Source: Paenibacillus sp. PL91 (lineage in GTDB: Bacteria > Bacillota > Bacilli > Paenibacillales > Paenibacillaceae). From it: DNA of 64,000 nt. Positions 63,935 to 64,000 of this stretch are shown here, one piece after another. Where the stretch lies: contig NZ_JABBYG020000021.1 in assembly GCF_012935325.2 (NCBI RefSeq), forward strand, positions 31,552 through 95,551. The letters are read 5' to 3'. The notes beneath the pieces are model-generated. The model was not told where the DNA came from, made no database searches, and worked only from the letters and a program-made list of their open reading frames with translations. The position numbers and the translations under genes are program-made. Numbering within the stretch: the first letter of the stretch is position 1; every line of letters begins with the position of its first letter.

Positions 63935-64000
63935 ATTAGATTAAATTATTCCTTTGTTCTTAGATATTTAGGTAATAGATGTTGAGGTATTTTTTCAATG

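Overview
The window looks like a chromosomal segment of a spore-forming, low-to-mid GC Firmicute, most likely Paenibacillus or a close relative. The pointers are a GerA-type germinant receptor operon, strong AGGAGG-type ribosome binding sites with ATG/GTG/TTG starts, sigma-A promoters, a c-di-AMP (ydaO) riboswitch in front of a KimA-like potassium importer, an LRR protein with a copper-amine-oxidase stalk domain, DUF3231 and HAAS/PadR genes, and many TetR-type regulators. No rRNA, tRNA or CRISPR was seen.

Layout. 1-3.5 kb: decayed sequence, a secreted isochorismatase-like protein beside a broken second copy, and an IS3 orfA stump. 4-11 kb: chemotaxis receptor, broken DedA gene, a lipoprotein serine hydrolase with an SLH-like tail, and a membrane sensor protein with a fused histidine kinase/response regulator. 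11-19 kb: gene fragments, small hypothetical genes, a broken subtilase, the LRR protein and a P-domain protein with peptide repeats. 19.6-21.8 kb: a GC-rich TetR/oxidoreductase/monooxygenase cluster with a clear operator-promoter. 22-31 kb: DUF3231, HAAS/PadR, a second serine hydrolase, resolvase and IS1182 remnants, and a TetR/hydrolase operon. 31-38 kb: APH-like kinase, broken RidA and esterase genes, a luciferase-like oxidoreductase, and MFS/TetR divergent genes. 39-42.4 kb: a ger operon in which all three genes are damaged. 42.5-51 kb: two copies of a noncoding block carrying a tmRNA-3'-end-like sequence, with cassette-like genes and an amino-acid ABC transporter between them. 51-64 kb: a run of mostly single minus-strand genes separated by one repeat family, interrupted by an IS110 relic.

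The main observation is that repeat family, here called the CCCGTTAG element. About 38 full or partial copies occur, densest at 30.8-34 kb, 42.7-45.7 kb and 50.7-64 kb. A full copy of about 90 bp has a left box (around CTGCCCGTTAGC), a variable hairpin, and a right box (around ACTATCGTTCCCGTTAG). The boxes can pair across the hairpin. Full copies usually bracket one small gene, most often on the minus strand and often of unknown function. In several cases the right end of one copy is complementary to the left end of the next copy, across the gene, rather than to its own left end. That is the pattern expected of integron cassettes with attC-type sites. No integrase is visible here, so a cassette system is a hypothesis, but it is the strongest candidate in the window for something undescribed.

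Many genes carry single frameshifts or in-frame stops. Real decay is likely for several of them (large deletions, IS stumps), but assembly error cannot be excluded for the single-base cases.
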